In this document: positions 13,125-14,731 of the stretch, in pieces
How the letters are laid out: every line of letters starts with the position of its first letter
Position numbering within the stretch: the first letter of the stretch is position 1
Assembly: GCA_045578045.1 (NCBI GenBank)
Contig: JAZNJM010000077.1
Coordinates: 1 to 14,731 of the forward strand
DNA length: 14,731 nucleotides
Source of the DNA: SIG653 sp045578045
Lineage (GTDB): Bacteria > Bacillota > Clostridia > Oscillospirales > CAG-382
Direction of reading: 5' to 3'
Program-made: the position numbers and the translations under genes
Notes under the pieces: model-generated
What the model saw: only the letters and a program-made list of their open reading frames with translations
The model's database searches: none
Told to the model about the DNA's origin: nothing

Positions 13125-14123
13125 ATGAATCGCCGAATTCTATCTGTATTAATAGCTATTTTAATATTAGGATCCGTTTGTTCAATTTGTTTTGCTGATA
13201 GTTTTGCTTTTGTGCTGTCTGCAACAAGTGATGCATCCAGCGTTTCAAAAAACGACACCTTTTCTGTTTCATTCTATGCAAACAGCATTGCAGATTCTAA
13301 GGGGATTCTCTCAATAACAGCAACTGCAAAATACGATCCATCTCAACTCAGATATAAGGGACTTAGAGGTTTAGTTCCTGAAGATTGGGGAGATGAGTTT
13401 TTCGCAGAAGCCTTTGAGGTTGTTGAAGGAAACGAAAAGGTTATAACTATCAATATGGCATATGACGGAAATAAAGATTTAGGCGAAGCCGCAGTTTCTG
13501 AAGATAACCAATTAGGCTTTGAATTAGCTTTTGACGTTATTACCGCCGCAACGGGCACAGCTACCGTTTCTGTTTTAACAGAAGGACTTGATGCAACCTC
13601 AGCTTCAGATTTAAGCGTTCTTAAAGGGTTGGGAAAATCTTATTCTGTTTCTCTCAACGAAGTTCAAACCGTTGTTTCGGAAGTATCAAAAGAAGAACAG
13701 TCTTCTTTAGATATTACAGAAGAACCCACAAGCGAAGAAGAGATTGTAAGCGGTGTAGCTTCTGATGATAATTCTGAAAACGAAAGTGAAGATTTTTCAG
13801 ACGAATCCGTTGAAGAAAGTGTTGAGTCCGCAGAAGAAAGTAAAGCAGAAAGCGTTGAGTCAACAGAGGAAAGTAAAGCGGAAAACGTTGAGTCAACAGA
13901 AGAAAGTAAAGCGGAAAGCATTGAGTCAACAGAAGAAAGTAAAGAACAGAGCGTTTTAGCTTCTGAAATATCCGAAGAAAGCAAAGACTTAAATAATAAT
14001 GAAGGCGGTTTAGGCGTTGTTTTTTGGATTGTTATATCTTGCGTTGCAGTTACAATAATTGCAGTTGTTGTATATGTGCTTAGATTCAGAAAAAACGATA
14101 TGAACCCCGTTAATCCAAGCTAA
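13125..14123 (+). CDS. Secreted cohesin-domain protein with acidic repeats and C-terminal membrane anchor
   Basis: The 332-residue protein has a signal peptide (about 1-24, basic start MNRR, hydrophobic core, likely cut after CFA). A cohesin/CBM-like beta-sandwich follows at about 28-178, with the typical FSVSFYANS...KGILSITATAKYDPSQLRYKGL-like start and a TGTATVSVL strand. Next is a Ser/Glu-rich stalk (about 185-290) that includes four near-identical 11-residue repeats (233-276). A transmembrane helix (297-319) and a basic cytoplasmic tail (RFRKND) complete a type I topology. Cohesins bind dockerins, but many cohesin-like domains in non-cellulolytic Clostridia have unknown ligands; no dockerin is present in the window. 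AAAGGA lies 6 nt before the ATG. The gene follows asd by 48 bp with no terminator between, so read-through expression is likely. Confidence 0.75.
   Translation: MNRRILSVLIAILILGSVCSICFADSFAFVLSATSDASSVSKNDTFSVSFYANSIADSKGILSITATAKYDPSQLRYKGLRGLVPEDWGDEFFAEAFEVVEGNEKVITINMAYDGNKDLGEAAVSEDNQLGFELAFDVITAATGTATVSVLTEGLDATSASDLSVLKGLGKSYSVSLNEVQTVVSEVSKEEQSSLDITEEPTSEEEIVSGVASDDNSENESEDFSDESVEESVESAEESKAESVESTEESKAENVESTEESKAESIESTEESKEQSVLASEISEESKDLNNNEGGLGVVFWIVISCVAVTIIAVVVYVLRFRKNDMNPVNPS
13821..13952 (+). repeat. Four 33-bp tandem repeats within the cohesin protein gene
   Basis: Four in-frame 33-bp units encode VESAEESKAES, VESTEESKAEN, VESTEESKAES and IESTEESKEQS. DNA identity between units is high (mostly single-base changes), which suggests recent expansion by slippage or unequal recombination. 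Copy number may vary between strains, changing stalk length without shifting frame. Confidence 0.85.
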
Positions 14124-14181
14124 GAAAATTCATCAGATGAATACGAGTATAATTTGATGTATTAAATAAATCTATAAGATA

Positions 14182-14208
14182 AAAGCCGAGGCAATTTGCC
14201 TCGGCTTT
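14182..14208. terminator. Bidirectional intrinsic terminator between convergent genes
   Basis: AAAGCCGAGGCAA (14182-14194) and TTGCCTCGGCTTT (14196-14208) are perfect inverse arms, giving a GC-rich stem flanked by A/T runs on both sides. It lies 58 bp after the cohesin-protein stop and 77 bp past the stop of the minus-strand gene, so it can end both transcripts. Confidence 0.87.
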
Positions 14209-14285
14209 GCTGTTAGAAAACTATATAAAAAGTTGTTTTATATCAACAGTTTTATGCTTTCAATATAGCTTTACAAAAGGAAAAT

Positions 14286-14731
14286 TTAGTTTTTGGGGAG
14301 CTTTTCAACAACGAAAACCATTTCTGTTGTTTTATCGTTTTCGGAAATGGAGAATGTTTCTATATTATAGTTTTCTTTATCATACGCAGATTCATCAAAC
14401 GCGTCTTTTTTTATAATATAAATAAAACGTTCTTTTCCTTCTGTTTTGACTGATTGAGTATCTCTTTCTTTTTCAGTATCTATATTTATAGTATTCCCCA
14501 TATAATAATATTTTTTATTATTGGTTTTCATAAGTAAACCATCGGGATATTTATAAACTATTTTTCCGTCTTTTTCTTGCCCCATAATGACAATGTATAT
14601 TGAATAATCATCATCAAGTTTAAAAATTCCAATTTCCTCTTGAATAATATCATACGTCTGTGTCAGGTGGTCATAATGGTCATCCGCTTCTTCAAACGCT
14701 TTTCGAGGTGTTGAATAGTAGCTTGAAGTAA
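14286..14731 (-). CDS. Hypothetical protein, 5' end beyond the window (partial)
   Basis: The reading frame stays open from the stop at 14286 to the right edge, giving at least 147 C-terminal residues; the true start lies outside. The ATG at 14585 is internal, since the frame continues upstream as TPRKAFEEADDHYDHL and then IIQEEIGIFKLDDDYSIYIV. The visible part is charged and soluble-looking, rich in Lys, Glu, Asp and Tyr, with alternating hydrophobic strands (YSIYIVIM, KKYYYMGNTINI, RFIYIIKKDAF, MVFVVEKLP), so it is probably a beta-rich domain. I do not recognise a family. A secreted or lipoprotein nature is possible, but the N-terminus needed to judge it is missing. The terminator at 14182-14208 suits its 3' end. 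Confidence 0.7.
   Translation of the reverse strand, partial: TSSYYSTPRKAFEEADDHYDHLTQTYDIIQEEIGIFKLDDDYSIYIVIMGQEKDGKIVYKYPDGLLMKTNNKKYYYMGNTINIDTEKERDTQSVKTEGKERFIYIIKKDAFDESAYDKENYNIETFSISENDKTTEMVFVVEKLPKN

Noticed and set aside
13821..13952. Short tandem repeats that might suggest a CRISPR array
   Set aside because: The units are directly adjacent without spacers and keep the reading frame of the cohesin protein, so they are protein-coding repeats.
14286..14585. Complete 99-residue protein starting at 14585
   Set aside because: The frame stays open upstream to the window edge, with no ribosome binding site at 14585, so this is the C-terminal part of a longer gene.

Overview
The window comes from the chromosome of a low-GC, spore-forming Firmicute, most likely a Clostridia member of the Ruminococcaceae/Oscillospiraceae type. 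I infer this from the AT-rich composition, Gram-positive-style ribosome binding sites, a SipL-like SPOCS-LysM spore protein, a DivIVA-domain protein, a PepV dipeptidase, a cohesin-domain surface protein, and Ser/Glu-rich ('SEES') linkers. No database search was possible; assignments rest on motifs read directly from the translations.

Layout. Positions 1-580 hold no gene. They carry a perfect chromosomal parS site (4-19), a second near-parS (235-250) and a terminator, which suggests an origin-proximal locus. Next, on the minus strand, come a 62-residue two-helix membrane protein (583-771) and the SipL-like protein (927-2471), the latter behind a possible sigma-E-type promoter. A compact minus-strand operon follows, read from 5077 down to 2626: DivIVA-like protein, class I fumarase/tartrate dehydratase beta subunit, and PepV peptidase. 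Its alpha-subunit partner is absent from the window. Divergent from it on the plus strand is an overlapping pair, an AGCS sodium:alanine/glycine symporter and a P2-type calcium ATPase with an unusually short nucleotide-binding domain. rpmE (ribosomal protein L31) lies convergent to the ATPase, and a hairpin between them works as a terminator on the minus strand.

From 9.3 to 9.75 kb lies a divergent regulatory region with two good sigma-A promoters and about 115 bp of helically phased A-tracts between them. Downstream on the plus strand are a membrane-anchored leucine-rich-repeat (LRR) surface protein with three acidic Ser/Glu segments, asd (aspartate-semialdehyde dehydrogenase), and a signal-peptide/cohesin/acidic-repeat/membrane-anchor protein. 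A strong bidirectional terminator separates these from a minus-strand gene of unknown function that runs off the right edge.

Most genes are ordinary core or housekeeping functions. The points that stand out are the parS pair, the phased A-tract block, the two acidic-linker surface proteins on either side of asd, the beta-only fumarase in a DivIVA operon, and the shortened ATPase N-domain. I see no transposon, CRISPR array, tRNA, rRNA or phage gene.
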